A stretch of DNA of 64,000 bases, taken from the NCBI RefSeq assembly GCF_013466425.1, contig NZ_CP059165.1:3720001-3784000 (forward strand). Direction: 5' to 3'. Positions 55,009 through 64,000 of the stretch are shown here, one piece after another; within the stretch, counting starts at the first letter, position 1, and each line of letters opens with the position of its first letter. A program made the translations under genes and the position numbers. Source of the DNA: Mycobacterium vicinigordonae. GTDB taxonomy: Bacteria > Actinomycetota > Actinomycetes > Mycobacteriales > Mycobacteriaceae. Under the pieces are notes generated by a model. It was not told where the DNA came from. It worked only from the letters and a program-made list of their open reading frames with translations, and did not search any database.

Positions 55009-55881
55009 TCAGCTGGACCCGGCGATCAGGACGGGTTCGGTGCCGTCGGGCGCCGCAGCGGGATGCACATCCAGGTCGAGCTGGGCGTCGACCTCCCGCT
55101 CGTTGGGCAGATGCGGCGTACCGGCGATGGCGCCCTGCAGCAGCAGCTTGACCCGCACCACTGGGCGGCGTAGTCGACGTTCGCGCTGCAGCGCGCGGCG
55201 CATCTTGTTGGGTCGGCTGGTGTAACGCCAGCGCGCCCACGGCGCATGCGGCCGCGACAACCGGACCGCACCAACCACCAGCAGGATCACCAGGAACATG
55301 CCGAGCAGACCCGTCCACACCTTGCCTTTGAGCACCACCACCACCGCCAACGGCAGAGTGAATACCAAGGCGCCGGCCAGCGTGCTACGCAACACCACCC
55401 ATTCGCCGTCGTAGCGGATTGGCAGCAGGAACATCAAGGGATGCAGCCCGAGGATCAGCAGTCCGGCGACCGCTACGGCGGCGAACACCGCGTCCACGGA
55501 CGTACGCCCATCCTCTTCCCAGTACACGTCGGACAGGTGCAGGATCAGCGCGTACTCGTCAAGCACCAGCGCAGCGCCGATCCCGAACAGGATCGCCGCC
55601 AAACTGACTTCGGGTTCCTGACCGTTGACGGCGAGGGTCACCAGCGTCAGACCGGACAACATCACCAGCACTACCCCGAAGGTCACGTGGTGGATGTGCA
55701 CCGATCCGACGTAAATGTTGCGCGGCTGCCACCACCGCACCGGGCCGCCGCGGTCGGCGCGATGGCGGATGACCCGCACGAAGGTCCGGGTGACGAAGAA
55801 GGTCAGGATGAATGCGACCAGGCAGCAGAGCAAGGGCAGGTGGCCGCGGTCGATGATGTCGTGCTGCAGCCAACGATGCAC
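55009..55881 (-). CDS. Integral membrane protein (Rv2180c-like)
   Basis: Protein of 290 residues with about six membrane helices (about 11-33, 60-82, 90-112, 128-154, 165-185 and 188-208) and a basic cytoplasmic C-terminal tail of about 80 residues. Conserved histidines sit in VHIHHVTFG at the start of helix 2. No enzyme family is recognised. It lies next to RNase AS and is divergent from the mannosyltransferase, with which a functional link is possible but unproven. Confidence 0.82.
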   Translation of the reverse strand: MHRWLQHDIIDRGHLPLLCCLVAFILTFFVTRTFVRVIRHRADRGGPVRWWQPRNIYVGSVHIHHVTFGVVLVMLSGLTLVTLAVNGQEPEVSLAAILFGIGAALVLDEYALILHLSDVYWEEDGRTSVDAVFAAVAVAGLLILGLHPLMFLLPIRYDGEWVVLRSTLAGALVFTLPLAVVVVLKGKVWTGLLGMFLVILLVVGAVRLSRPHAPWARWRYTSRPNKMRRALQRERRLRRPVVRVKLLLQGAIAGTPHLPNEREVDAQLDLDVHPAAAPDGTEPVLIAGSS

Positions 55882-55966
55882 CCTAAAAAGCTACGCCCGC
55901 CGACACGCCCGACGTCGAAGGCCGCGCTGAGCGGGAAAAGCACCACACGGTAACGATTAGGCTGAC

Positions 55967-57253
55967 ATGGACATGACAAGATCGCGGTCGCCCGAGCTGG
56001 GCAGTCGACTCGGGCAGGTCGCATTGTGGTGCCTGCTCTGGCTGATTGCCGCCTCGGCGCTGGGCTACACGTGCTGGGAACTGTTCGGGCACATTCCCTA
56101 CCGGATCGATATCGACGTCTACCAGATGGGCGGCCAAGCCTGGCTGGACGGGCGCCCGCTGTACCACGGCAATGTGTTGTTCCACACACCCATCGTCGAT
56201 CTGCCGTTCACCTATCCCCCGCTGGCGGCCGTGGTGTTCAGCCCGTTCGCGTGGCTGGGGATGCCGACCGCCAGCGTTGTGATCACCGCGCTGACACTGG
56301 TGATGCTGCTGGTGTCGACGACGATCGTGCTGGCCCGCCTCGACGTATGGGACACCTCGGCGCTGCTGCCCGGCCCGGCGTCGCTACGGCGCGCTTGGTT
56401 GGCGGTGATGGTGGTCGCGCCCGCCGCAATCTGGGCGGAGCCGATCAGCTCGAACTTCGCGTTCGGTCAGATCAACGCCGTGCTGATGACTCTCGTGGTC
56501 GCCGACTGTTTTCCCCGCCGCACCCCGTGGCCGCGCGGGCTGCTGCTGGGACTGGGCATCGCCCTCAAACTCACTCCGGCGGTGTTCTTGCTGTACTTCC
56601 TGCTGCGCCGGGACAACCGGGCCGCGTGCGTGGCGTTGGCGAGCTTCGCAGGCGCGACATTGATCGGGTTCACGCTGGCGTGGCGCGACTCGCTGGAGTA
56701 CTGGACGCATACGCTGCGCCACACCGATCGCATCGGCGAGGCGGCGCTGAACACCGACCAGAACATCGCCGGGGCACTGGCCCGGCTCGGGCTCGACGAA
56801 CACGCCCGCATGCCGTTGTGGATGCTGGCGTGCCTGGCCGTGCTGGCGGTGACCGTGTGGACGATGCGTCGCGTACTGCGAGCCGACGAGCCGACGCTGG
56901 CGATCGTCTGCGTCGCACTGTTCGGGCTGGTGGTGTCGCCGGTTTCGTGGTCGCATCACTGGGTTTGGATGCTGCCGACGGTGCTGGTGACGGGTTTGCT
57001 GGCCTGGCGCCGCCGCAACGTCGCGCTGGCCGTGGTCACGGTGGCGGGCGTGGCGCTGATGAGGTGGACACCGATCGACCTGCTGCCCAAGCATCACGAG
57101 ACCACCGCCTCCTGGTGGCGGCAGTTACTAGGGATGTCCTACGTGTGGTGGGCGCTGGCGGTGATCGTGGTCGCCGGTGTCACCGTCACGGCCCGGCTGG
57201 GCGCGGCACGTACGCCGGAAGAACAGCAGCCCATGCCCGTCCCGGCTGCCTGA
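55967..57253 (+). CDS. GT87/DUF2029 alpha-(1->2)-mannosyltransferase (Rv2181-like)
   Basis: GT-C family membrane enzyme of 428 residues. The first periplasmic loop carries [17 protein letters not shown] (catalytic Asp) and later [18 protein letters not shown]; around ten hydrophobic helices are present. M. tuberculosis Rv2181 adds single alpha-1,2-mannose branches to lipomannan/lipoarabinomannan and to mannose caps, using polyprenyl-phosphomannose. ATG 55967 is used; a second ATG six bases in is equally possible. Confidence 0.9.
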   Translation: MDMTRSRSPELGSRLGQVALWCLLWLIAASALGYTCWELFGHIPYRIDIDVYQMGGQAWLDGRPLYHGNVLFHTPIVDLPFTYPPLAAVVFSPFAWLGMPTASVVITALTLVMLLVSTTIVLARLDVWDTSALLPGPASLRRAWLAVMVVAPAAIWAEPISSNFAFGQINAVLMTLVVADCFPRRTPWPRGLLLGLGIALKLTPAVFLLYFLLRRDNRAACVALASFAGATLIGFTLAWRDSLEYWTHTLRHTDRIGEAALNTDQNIAGALARLGLDEHARMPLWMLACLAVLAVTVWTMRRVLRADEPTLAIVCVALFGLVVSPVSWSHHWVWMLPTVLVTGLLAWRRRNVALAVVTVAGVALMRWTPIDLLPKHHETTASWWRQLLGMSYVWWALAVIVVAGVTVTARLGAARTPEEQQPMPVPAA

Positions 57254-57304
57254 CGAGGCGGCCGCGACTACGACTAAGGGGCGGGACCCGGTTAGCCGGC
57301 CCGG

Positions 57305-58054
57305 CTAGCCGGCCTGGGTCTCGGGGATCCGCGTGGCATCCGAGGACTTCGATTCGGAAGCGTCTGCATCGTCATCGGCGGCACTGCCGTCTTTGACGCT
57401 GGCGGCGTAGATATCGACATACTCCTGCTCGGAGAGCCCCATCAACTCGTACATCACCTCGTCGATGACCGCACGCTCGATGAAGTGGTTGCCGGCCAGC
57501 CCGTCGAACCGGGAAAAGTCCATCGGCTTGCCAAACCGGACGGTGACCCGGCCGAAGCGCAGCATCGAGGTGCCTGGCGGGTTGACGACGTTAGTACCGA
57601 TCATCGCGACCGGGATCACCGGGACGCCAGTCTGCAGCGCCAGCCGGGCCAGCCCGGTCTTGCCCTTGTAGAGCCGACCATCGGGCGAGCGGGTGCCCTC
57701 GGGGTACATGCCCAGCAGCTTGCCCTGCGCCAGCACCTGCTTGGCGGTCTCCAGTGCGGCCTGCGCCGCCTCTGAGTCGGCACGGTCGATGGGCACCTGC
57801 CCTACAGCCGTGTAGAACCACCGGTTGAACCAGCCTTTGAGGCCGGTACCGGTGAAGTATTCGGACTTGGCCAGGAAAGTGATTCGCCGACGCACCACCA
57901 GCGGCAAGAAGAAGCTGTCCATCACTGCCAGATGGTTGCTGGCTAGGATCACCGGACCCGAACTCGGAACGTGTTCCAGCCCTTCAACTTTGGGACGACC
58001 GAGTACGGTCAGCAAGGGCCCCAGAAGTACATACTTAAACAGGTAGTACCACAT
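57305..58054 (-). CDS. PlsC-type 1-acylglycerol-3-phosphate acyltransferase (Rv2182c-like)
   Basis: Acyltransferase of 249 residues. It has the catalytic SNHLAVMDSFFLP (NHx4D), glycerol-phosphate site YPEGTRSPDG, and VPVIPVAMIGT. These are intact, in contrast to the variant motifs of the acyltransferase domain in the PUFA gene at the left edge. The C-terminal 30 residues form an acidic Ser/Asp-rich tail. The open frame reaches 58306, but ATG 58054 begins a normal PlsC N-terminus (MWYYLFKYVLLGPLL). It is likely to act in phospholipid or PIM acylation. The 3' end faces Rv2181 across a 51-base gap rich in CCGG palindromes. Confidence 0.9.
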   Translation of the reverse strand: MWYYLFKYVLLGPLLTVLGRPKVEGLEHVPSSGPVILASNHLAVMDSFFLPLVVRRRITFLAKSEYFTGTGLKGWFNRWFYTAVGQVPIDRADSEAAQAALETAKQVLAQGKLLGMYPEGTRSPDGRLYKGKTGLARLALQTGVPVIPVAMIGTNVVNPPGTSMLRFGRVTVRFGKPMDFSRFDGLAGNHFIERAVIDEVMYELMGLSEQEYVDIYAASVKDGSAADDDADASESKSSDATRIPETQAG

Positions 58055-58139
58055 GGCCCTCCCTCTCACCCCGCACCGAACGGTGTCTGCGCCAACTGTA
58101 CCCACCGACGATGTGTGGGACCACCTCGCAACCGGCGGG

Positions 58140-58553
58140 TTAGTCCTGCAACGCCACCGGGATGGCCTGGTAGCGGGTCTTCGCGGCGCCGCCGCCATTT
58201 CCGTCAGAGTGCCCGGTGACCGGGCCGGTGGCCGCCTGGGCGCCCTCACCGCCGCCGGGGGAAGCGTCGTCCGGCGCTGCCGAAGCCGCGGCGTCGCCGA
58301 TGTCATCGACGATGGCGCGGACCACCTCCAGCAGTGCGACGCTGTGGCTGGCGATGACCGTCACCAGCGGATGCTGCTCGCCGCTGACCACCGCGGCCAG
58401 CGCGCACACCGGACACCACACCTGCTGACACTTTCCGGGTCCAGTACTAGAGGCCAGCGTTGCCGCGGCCCGTACCCCGGGGTCGATGCCGTCCAGAATG
58501 GCCTGTGCCAGCCGACGCAGTTCGGAGCCGACGTCGGCATGCGACCTGCTCAC
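58140..58553 (-). CDS. Small conserved protein with CxxC motif (Rv2183c-like)
   Basis: Protein of 137 residues with an N-terminal helical part, a CQQVWCPVC cysteine cluster (about 44-52) that may bind metal, and a Gly/Ala-rich tail. It is predicted to be soluble, with unknown function. GTG 58553 overlaps the stop of the ATPase gene by four bases (GTGA), so it is translationally coupled to it. Confidence 0.82.
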   Translation of the reverse strand: MSRSHADVGSELRRLAQAILDGIDPGVRAAATLASSTGPGKCQQVWCPVCALAAVVSGEQHPLVTVIASHSVALLEVVRAIVDDIGDAAASAAPDDASPGGGEGAQAATGPVTGHSDGNGGGAAKTRYQAIPVALQD

Positions 58554-59824
58554 TTCGGCCACACCTCCGGATCTGGTCTGAATCGCACGGTCAGCTCGCT
58601 GCCCCGTAACTGTGCGTCCAGCACCGTACACCGCCGCAGCACCGAGGCCAACCGAACCCGACGCCGCACACCACCTGCGCTGATGATCAGGTCATCGTCC
58701 GACCGGCCCAGCGTCAGCGAGGCGGGCTCGAGCTGGGGCAACGCTAGCCGCAGCCGGTACACCGATTCCAGTCCCGACCCCGATTCCAGGTCGACGACGG
58801 GGCGCAGGGGGCCGGGTGGGTCCCCGCCGCGACGACGACGTGCACCGTCGAGCAGCCCGGCGAGCGCTTTGGGTCCGATCGGCTCGCCCGCCTGGTGCGG
58901 CACCAGGACCAGGGCCACGTCGCCGATGGTGGCGTCGAGTTCCTCCAGCACGGCACGCTGCTCGGAAATGCGTTCGGCGTACCAGTAAAACGCGGGATGG
59001 TCGGGCAGGCTGCGATATTCGTATGTCTCGTCCCGAACCAGAACCTGGTTGACGAGCAGTTCTTCCACCCGGACGCCCATCAGTGCCAGCGAGCCCAGGG
59101 TGCGGGCGGCCTCCGCGGCGACCACGCGTTCGGGGGTGAGGACCAGGTGCGCGCTGACCGAATTACCGTCGCCCAACAACGAATTGAGCTGGTCGACGCT
59201 GGCGCTGATGCGTTCCAGTAGGTCCACCACCGCGCCGGAGCGGCCGTCGTCGGAGCCGGCGGACAGCCGGCGATGCCGCGGCCACGCACGTTCGACGTAC
59301 AACCCGAACGTTGCGGGCAGGGTCAGCATGCGCAGCGCATCAGCGGTCGAGGCGCAGTCGACCACCACGCGGTCCCACCGACCGGACGCGGCGAGTTCGC
59401 CGACAGCGTGCAAGCCCAGAACTTCCTGAATACCGGGCAATGCCGACAGCTCTTCGGGGGCAATGCTGCTTAACTCGGAGTTGGGAAACTGCGCGTCGAC
59501 CGCGTCGACGACCTCACGCCACCTGTTCTCCAGCAGCGCCAGGGTGTCCAGGGCCAGGGCGTCGAGAATTCCGCCACTGGCCTGTTCCTCGCCGGTTTCC
59601 AGATCAGTCAGCACCCGCACCGGTTCGCCGCAACCGGTGGGCGGGACGGGAACTCCGAGTACATCGCCAAGCGAATGCGCCTGGTCGGTTGATACGACGA
59701 GCACGCGCTGTCCAGCGCTGGCATCGCCTACCGCGGTGGCCGACGCCAGGGTGGATTTTCCCACCCCGCCCTTGCCGACGAAAAGACTGATCCGGGCCGG
59801 GGTGGGCGCGGCGGAATCGCTCAG
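58550..59824 (-). CDS. ArsA-like ATPase (Rv2184c-like), start uncertain
   Basis: P-loop ATPase of about 424 residues of the ArsA/GET3 family. Its Walker A GKGGVGKST lies just inside the N-terminus, followed by LVVSTDQAHSLGDVLG (switch I) and VVVDCASTADALRML. The usual start search gives GTG 59764, but that codon is within Walker A, so the true start must lie upstream. Between 59764 and the stop of the preceding gene the frame contains no ATG, GTG or TTG; the first usable codon is CTG at 59824 (or ATC at 59791). A rare start codon or a sequence error is implied. Its client is unknown; it is coupled to the CxxC protein. Confidence 0.8.
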   Translation of the reverse strand: MSDSAAPTPARISLFVGKGGVGKSTLASATAVGDASAGQRVLVVSTDQAHSLGDVLGVPVPPTGCGEPVRVLTDLETGEEQASGGILDALALDTLALLENRWREVVDAVDAQFPNSELSSIAPEELSALPGIQEVLGLHAVGELAASGRWDRVVVDCASTADALRMLTLPATFGLYVERAWPRHRRLSAGSDDGRSGAVVDLLERISASVDQLNSLLGDGNSVSAHLVLTPERVVAAEAARTLGSLALMGVRVEELLVNQVLVRDETYEYRSLPDHPAFYWYAERISEQRAVLEELDATIGDVALVLVPHQAGEPIGPKALAGLLDGARRRRGGDPPGPLRPVVDLESGSGLESVYRLRLALPQLEPASLTLGRSDDDLIISAGGVRRRVRLASVLRRCTVLDAQLRGSELTVRFRPDPEVWPK

Positions 59825-60255
59825 CCCTCGACTCGTTTCTTGAGATCCTTCAGCGCGCCGTCGATAATCCTGCGCTCGGCCTTGCGCTTGAGCATCCCGA
59901 TCATCGGGACGGCCAGGTCCACTGCGAGCTGATAGGTCACGTCAGTGCCAGAACCCTTGGGCGCCAAGATATATGAGCCCTCCAACGACTTGAGCAGCGA
60001 GCTGGACTCCAGGGTCCAGCTCAGCGACTTGCGGTCGGCCGGCCACTCGTAGTTCATGATCAACGTGTCTCTGAAGATGGTCGCGTCCATCAGCATGCGG
60101 GCCTTCTTCGCGTAGCCGTCGGAGTCGGCCTCGAGGACCTCGACCTCCTTGTACTCGTTGATCCATTCCGGGTAGGACTCGAGGTCGGCGATCGCCTTCA
60201 TCACCTCCGCCGGATCCGCGTCGATGTGGATCGTCTGCTCCGTCTTGTCCGCCAC
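59821..60255 (-). CDS. SRPBCC/polyketide-cyclase-like protein (Rv2185c-like)
   Basis: START-type lipid-binding fold protein of 144 residues. It begins ADKTEQTIHIDADPAEVMKAIADLESYPEW and includes SWTLESSSLLKSLEGSY and VDLAVPMIGMLKRKAERRI. The family binds hydrophobic ligands; no ligand is known here. The frame runs to 60294, but GTG 60255 matches the M. tuberculosis length. It is followed on the same strand by the ArsA-like ATPase. Confidence 0.87.
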   Translation of the reverse strand: MADKTEQTIHIDADPAEVMKAIADLESYPEWINEYKEVEVLEADSDGYAKKARMLMDATIFRDTLIMNYEWPADRKSLSWTLESSSLLKSLEGSYILAPKGSGTDVTYQLAVDLAVPMIGMLKRKAERRIIDGALKDLKKRVEG

Positions 60256-60360
60256 CTGGCTATTTCCCTTTCCCCGTACCCGGGTCGACCCCAATCAAGC
60301 GCGGGAGTGCCCCGGGCTCCCGGCAAAAACGGTACTCTGCAACGCCGGATATTGACCCGG

Positions 60361-60750
60361 TTAAACTACCGGAGATACCCCGACCGGACGTGACTGTTCC
60401 AGGGTCGTCTTCACCTCGAACGCCATTTTTTTGCCCGCTACCCGACGGCGGTGCGTCATCTTGGCCAGATTCAGCTTGGCCAACTCCGCAGCCGAGACGC
60501 CAGTCGGCTCGGCGTGCAAGAAATAGTGCAGCACCACGCCGTCCAGCGACGGTTCCAGCCATATTTCCATTGTGCCGGTCAAGGCACCGGCAACCGACCA
60601 TCGGATGCCTTTCTCGGCGCGGTCCTCGGTGACCTGCAGCCGCAGGTCGGGCCACCAGCGGCGCCACTTCAATTCATCCGCAATCGCGGACCCGACCAGT
60701 GCGCCGTCGGCGGCGACGTACGTTTCGTCGGCGATCTGGATACTGTTCAC
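60361..60750 (-). CDS. SRPBCC-like conserved protein (Rv2186c-like)
   Basis: Protein of 129 residues with the same fold class as its downstream neighbour: NSIQIADETYVAADGALV, RRWWPDLRLQVTEDRAEKG and LHYFLHAEP. The C-terminus HRRRVAGKKMAFEVKTTLEQSRP is conserved and basic. The frame extends to 60840, but GTG 60750 gives the known homologue length. Its function is unknown; it lies in a run of small conserved genes upstream of fadD15 and divergent from it. Confidence 0.83.
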   Translation of the reverse strand: MNSIQIADETYVAADGALVGSAIADELKWRRWWPDLRLQVTEDRAEKGIRWSVAGALTGTMEIWLEPSLDGVVLHYFLHAEPTGVSAAELAKLNLAKMTHRRRVAGKKMAFEVKTTLEQSRPVGVSPVV

Positions 60751-60911
60751 TGCCTCAGCTTCACATACCCGGCTACGGGATGGCCCCGGGGCCCGTTCGG
60801 CAATCAGCCAAACTGCCCGACCTTGGTCGGACTTAGCCACGCTGCGACAATGACCGCATTAGGCTGGTTGACAGCAAGAGGCGCCGCCCTAGGTCAAGCG
60901 AGGTAATGAGA

Positions 60912-62714
60912 GTGCGTCAGTACAGTATCCCGGCCCGCTTTTCTGTCGGCGAGCGCGACAACGTCGCCGCCGTGGTGTTCGAACACGAACGCAACGATCC
61001 CGACTACGTGATCTACCAACGTCAGATTGACGGCGAGTGGACCGACGTCACATGCGCTGAGGCTGCTAGCCAAATCCGGGCCGTGGCACTGGGTTTGATC
61101 GGGCTGGGCGTGCAGGCGGGCGACCGGGTCTGCATATTTTCGGCGACGCGCTACGAGTGGACGATCCTGGATCTGGCGATCCTGGCCATCGGCGCGGTCA
61201 CCGTACCGATCTACGAAACCTCGTCGGCCGAGCAGGTGCGCTGGGTGCTGGAGAACTCCGAGGCGGTGCTGGCCTTCGCCGAGACCGACGCGCACGCAGC
61301 GATCGTCACCCAACTCACCGGCGAGTTGCCGGCGCTGCGCCGGTTGCTGCACATCGACGGGTCGGGACCCAAGGCGATCGACGTGGTCGTAGAGGCCGGC
61401 GAATCGGTCGATGCCAGCGAACTCGCCGCGCGCCAGGAGGCGCTGCGGTCCGATCACCCCGCGACGATGATCTACACCTCGGGGACCACCGGGCGACCCA
61501 AGGGATGCCAGCTGACCCATTCGAACCTGCTGCACGAGATCCGCGGCACCCATGAGTGCCTGCCGACGCTGCTGTGCGAGGGACAAAAGCTGCTGGTCTT
61601 CTTACCGCTGGCCCACGTGCTCGCCCGAGCGTTGACCTTGTCGGCGTTCACCAGCAAAGTGACAGTTGGATTCACTAGCGATATCAAGAACCTGCTGCCG
61701 ATTTTGGCGGTGTTCAAACCGACTGTGGTGGTGTCGGTTCCACGTGTCTTCGAGAAGGTGTACAACACCGCCGCGCAAAACGCCTCCAACGATGGCAAAG
61801 GCCCGATCTTCAAAGCCGCGGCCAAGACCGCAGTCGACTGGAGTCGGGCGCACGACGACGGCAAACCCGGTCCGGTGTTGCGGGCCAAGCACGCCCTGTT
61901 CGACCGGCTCGTCTACCACAAGCTGCGGTCGGCGCTGGGCGGCGAATGCAGCGCCGCGGTGTCCGGTGGGGCGCCACTGGGCGCGCGGCTGGGCCACTTC
62001 TACCGCGGCGTGGGGCTGACCATCTACGAGGGCTACGGCCTGACCGAGACCAGTGCCGCGATCACCGTGAACCAGATCAACGGTCTCAAGATCGGGACCG
62101 TGGGAAAGCTGGTGCCCGGCAACAGCCTCAAAATCGCCGAAGACAAAGAACTACTGGTGCGCGGCGGCGTGGTGTTCGACGGCTACTGGAAGAACGAGAA
62201 GGCCACCGACGAAGCGTTCACCGACGGCTGGTTCCACACCGGCGACTTGGGCTCGGTCGATGAGGACGGCTTTGTCAGCATCGTCGGCCGCAAAAAGGAA
62301 CTGATCGTGACCGCGGGCGGCAAGAACGTCGCACCCGCGGTGCTCGAGGACCAGCTTCGCGCGCACCCGCTGATCAGCCAGGCGATGGTGGTCGGGGACA
62401 ACAAACCGTTCATCGGCGCGTTGATCACCATCGACCCGGAGGCGTTCGACGGCTGGAAGAGCCGGCACGGCAAGGCCGACGGCGCCTCGGTGGGAGAGTT
62501 AGCCACCGACCCCGACCTGGTCGCCGAGGTGGACCTGGCCGTCAAGCAGGCCAACCAGCAGGTGTCCAATGCCGAGTCGATCCGCAAGTTCCGGATTCTG
62601 CCCGTCGACTTCACCGAGGAGTCCGGCGAGCTGACCCCGACGATGAAGGTCAAGCGCAACGTGGTGGCCGAGAAGTTCGCCTCCGACATCGAGGCGATCT
62701 ACCAGAAGGACTGA
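60912..62714 (+). CDS. fadD15: FadD15, long-chain fatty-acid--CoA ligase
   Basis: Acyl-CoA synthetase of 600 residues. It shows the P-loop [15 protein letters not shown] (about 183), [13 protein letters not shown] and the [11 protein letters not shown] hinge with [15 protein letters not shown] and catalytic Lys in the C-terminal TPTMKVKRN. It makes acyl-CoA, unlike the FAAL near the left edge. An upstream ATG at 60906 is in frame, but GTG 60912 has AGCGAGG eight bases upstream, gives the M. tuberculosis length of 600, and aligns with its N-terminus. Confidence 0.93.
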   Translation: MRQYSIPARFSVGERDNVAAVVFEHERNDPDYVIYQRQIDGEWTDVTCAEAASQIRAVALGLIGLGVQAGDRVCIFSATRYEWTILDLAILAIGAVTVPIYETSSAEQVRWVLENSEAVLAFAETDAHAAIVTQLTGELPALRRLLHIDGSGPKAIDVVVEAGESVDASELAARQEALRSDHPATMIYTSGTTGRPKGCQLTHSNLLHEIRGTHECLPTLLCEGQKLLVFLPLAHVLARALTLSAFTSKVTVGFTSDIKNLLPILAVFKPTVVVSVPRVFEKVYNTAAQNASNDGKGPIFKAAAKTAVDWSRAHDDGKPGPVLRAKHALFDRLVYHKLRSALGGECSAAVSGGAPLGARLGHFYRGVGLTIYEGYGLTETSAAITVNQINGLKIGTVGKLVPGNSLKIAEDKELLVRGGVVFDGYWKNEKATDEAFTDGWFHTGDLGSVDEDGFVSIVGRKKELIVTAGGKNVAPAVLEDQLRAHPLISQAMVVGDNKPFIGALITIDPEAFDGWKSRHGKADGASVGELATDPDLVAEVDLAVKQANQQVSNAESIRKFRILPVDFTEESGELTPTMKVKRNVVAEKFASDIEAIYQKD

Positions 62715-62718
62715 GCGA

Positions 62719-63855
62719 CTACAGCAGTTCGGCGAGCCGGGCCGCCAAGGTGTCCCAGCGCCACTGCGTCCGCACCCAGTCCCGGCCGGCGACACCCATC
62801 GCTGCCGCACGGTCGCGATCGGTCAGCAACTCGGTGACCGCGTCAGCGACCTGATCGACCGAGTTGCCGTTCACCACCAAACCAGTCTTGTTGTGCTGCA
62901 CCGCTTCCGGAGCCCCGCCGGAGTCGCCGGCGATCACCGGTACGCCGGTAGCCGACGCCTCTAGAAAGACGATTCCCAGGCCCTCGACATCCATGCCGGC
63001 GCCGCGAGTGCGGCACGGCATGGCGAACACGTCGGCCATCGCGTGGTGGGCGGGCAGCTCGTCTCCGGGCACGCCGCCGGTGAACGTCACGTGGTCGGCG
63101 ACCCCGCTGGTGTGGGCCAGCTTCCGCAGCGTGTCGAGGTAGGGTCCACCGCCGACGATCACCAGCGCGGCGCCGTCAACCCGGCGCCTAATCGACGGGA
63201 GCGCCTTGATCAGCATGTCTTGACCCTTGCGCGGCACCAGACGCGATAGACACACCACCGTCGGCCGTTCACCGAGCCCATACCGGGCGCGCAGCTCGGC
63301 ACGCGCGGCGGGGTCGGGCCGGAACCGGTCGCTGTCTACGCCGGGCGGAAGGTATTCCAGCGACGCGCCCGGACCGAATGCGGGCGCGAACCGGGACCGG
63401 GTGTAGCGGCTCACGAACGTCACCACATCGGTTCCGTCGCCAATTCGGCGCAGTACCGACCGTGCGACCGGCAGCATCGACCAGCCCACTTCGTGCCCAT
63501 GGGTACTGGCCAGCACCCTAGTCGCACCGGCTTGCCGGGCACGCGGCGCCAGCAGAGCGAGCGGCGCGGCAGCCCCGAACCAGACCGTATCGATGCGGTG
63601 CTCTTCGATCAGCCTGCGCATCCGGACATCGACCGACGGGACCGGCAACATCAGCGTGCTGGGATGGCGTACCACCCGGTAGCCCGATTCCTGCGCTGAT
63701 TCGTCGAAAGCCCCGTCGCCCTTCCACTTTGGCGCGTACACGGTGAGGGCGTGCGCCCCGGACCCGATGAGTCGGCCGACGAACTCTCCCAGATAGGACT
63801 GGATGCCGCCACGCCGCGGGGGAAAGTCGTTGGTTACCAGCAGGACCCGGCTCAC
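62719..63855 (-). CDS. pimB: PimB', mannosyltransferase of PIM2 synthesis (Rv2188c-like)
   Basis: GT4 glycosyltransferase of 378 residues that adds the second mannose to phosphatidylinositol mannoside at position 6 with GDP-mannose as donor. The N-terminal LLVTNDFPPRRGGIQSYL, the donor-site VCLSRLVPRKGQDMLI and the EGLGIVFLEASATGVPVIAG segment (E-x7-E) are visible. It is convergent with fadD15, with only four bases between stops. Its start is GTG 63855. Confidence 0.92.
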   Translation of the reverse strand: MSRVLLVTNDFPPRRGGIQSYLGEFVGRLIGSGAHALTVYAPKWKGDGAFDESAQESGYRVVRHPSTLMLPVPSVDVRMRRLIEEHRIDTVWFGAAAPLALLAPRARQAGATRVLASTHGHEVGWSMLPVARSVLRRIGDGTDVVTFVSRYTRSRFAPAFGPGASLEYLPPGVDSDRFRPDPAARAELRARYGLGERPTVVCLSRLVPRKGQDMLIKALPSIRRRVDGAALVIVGGGPYLDTLRKLAHTSGVADHVTFTGGVPGDELPAHHAMADVFAMPCRTRGAGMDVEGLGIVFLEASATGVPVIAGDSGGAPEAVQHNKTGLVVNGNSVDQVADAVTELLTDRDRAAAMGVAGRDWVRTQWRWDTLAARLAELL

Positions 63856-63894
63856 CCGGCTACGTTAGCGCGCAATCAGTCCCGCTCTGGACAC

Positions 63895-64000
63895 CTAGGC
63901 GCGCTCGGCGGCCCACTGCTGCCAGCGGGTCAGCAGTCTGGCCGAGTCGATGCCCAGCACGTCGCGGACCGCGGTGGCCACTTCGGCGTGCCGGACGCCG
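63895..64000 (-). CDS. C-terminal fragment of the next gene (position of Rv2189c), partial
   Basis: Only the last 35 codons are inside the window, ending ...LLTRWQQWAAERA and a TAG stop at 63895-63897. The frame is open to the right edge. By gene order this should be Rv2189c-like, but the fragment is too short to identify by itself. Confidence 0.65.
   Translation of the reverse strand, partial: GVRHAEVATAVRDVLGIDSARLLTRWQQWAAERA

Noticed and set aside
57264..57320. CCGG-rich palindromes between the Rv2181-like and Rv2182c-like genes as a terminator
   Set aside because: The repeats are imperfect, leave almost no loop and are not followed by a T-tract; they also run into coding sequence.

Overview
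The window comes from a Mycobacterium that is not of the M. tuberculosis complex. It is GC-rich with frequent GTG and TTG starts. From base 22847 to the right edge the genes follow the order I recall for M. tuberculosis Rv2143 to Rv2189c, including wag31, ftsZ, murX, lppM, mptA, pknL, fadD15 and pimB'. Interruptions I recall from M. tuberculosis (PE_PGRS38 and neighbours between murE and pbpB, IS6110 near mraZ, an IS remnant near pknL) are absent. Rv names are from memory of gene order and protein sequence; no database search was run.

Bases 1-22179 are a lipid/polyketide region. At the left edge is the 3' part of a polyunsaturated-fatty-acid (PUFA) synthase subunit, DH-DH-DH'-acyltransferase, like the C-terminal half of Pfa3/PfaC. 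It runs off the window. Convergent to it are three genes on the minus strand, transcribed in the order pks12-like bimodular PKS, epimerase/PEP-utilizing fusion (Rv2047c-like) and fatty acyl-AMP ligase (FAAL). The PKS has two complete KS-AT-DH-ER-KR-ACP modules; its AT motifs predict methylmalonyl in module 1 and malonyl in module 2, as in mycoketide synthase Pks12. A FAAL and PUFA-synthase DH/AT modules beside a Pks12-type enzyme is the most unusual arrangement here and may make an undescribed lipid.

Bases 22180-22846 hold no convincing gene and form the junction to the core region. Bases 22847-23869 hold a phosphoribosyltransferase-like gene and a small acidic membrane protein, convergent with each other.

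Bases 23988-45096 are the division and cell wall (dcw) cluster on the minus strand, transcribed right to left: mraZ, rsmH, an FtsL-like protein, pbpB, murE, murF, mraY/murX, murD, ftsW, murG, murC, ftsQ, ftsZ, a YfiH-type and a YggS-type protein, sepF, a YggT protein and wag31. Many neighbours overlap by 4 bases (ATGA or GTGA), implying translational coupling. Regulatory candidates include a 10-bp-phased TGGGG repeat before mraZ (MraZ operator), palindromes between ftsQ and ftsZ and between sepF and yggT, and an AT-rich stretch with terminator-like hairpins before wag31.

Bases 45486-63855 carry envelope and metabolic genes: a DUF3040-type membrane protein, a GNAT acetyltransferase, lppM, a MetF-like reductase, idsA2, mptA, the PknL substrate DNA-binding protein, pknL, aroG, RNase AS, a membrane protein, an alpha-1,2-mannosyltransferase, an acyltransferase, a small CxxC protein, an ArsA-like ATPase, two SRPBCC proteins, fadD15 and pimB'. 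Many serve lipomannan/lipoarabinomannan and phosphatidylinositol mannoside synthesis. A fragment of the next gene lies at the right edge.
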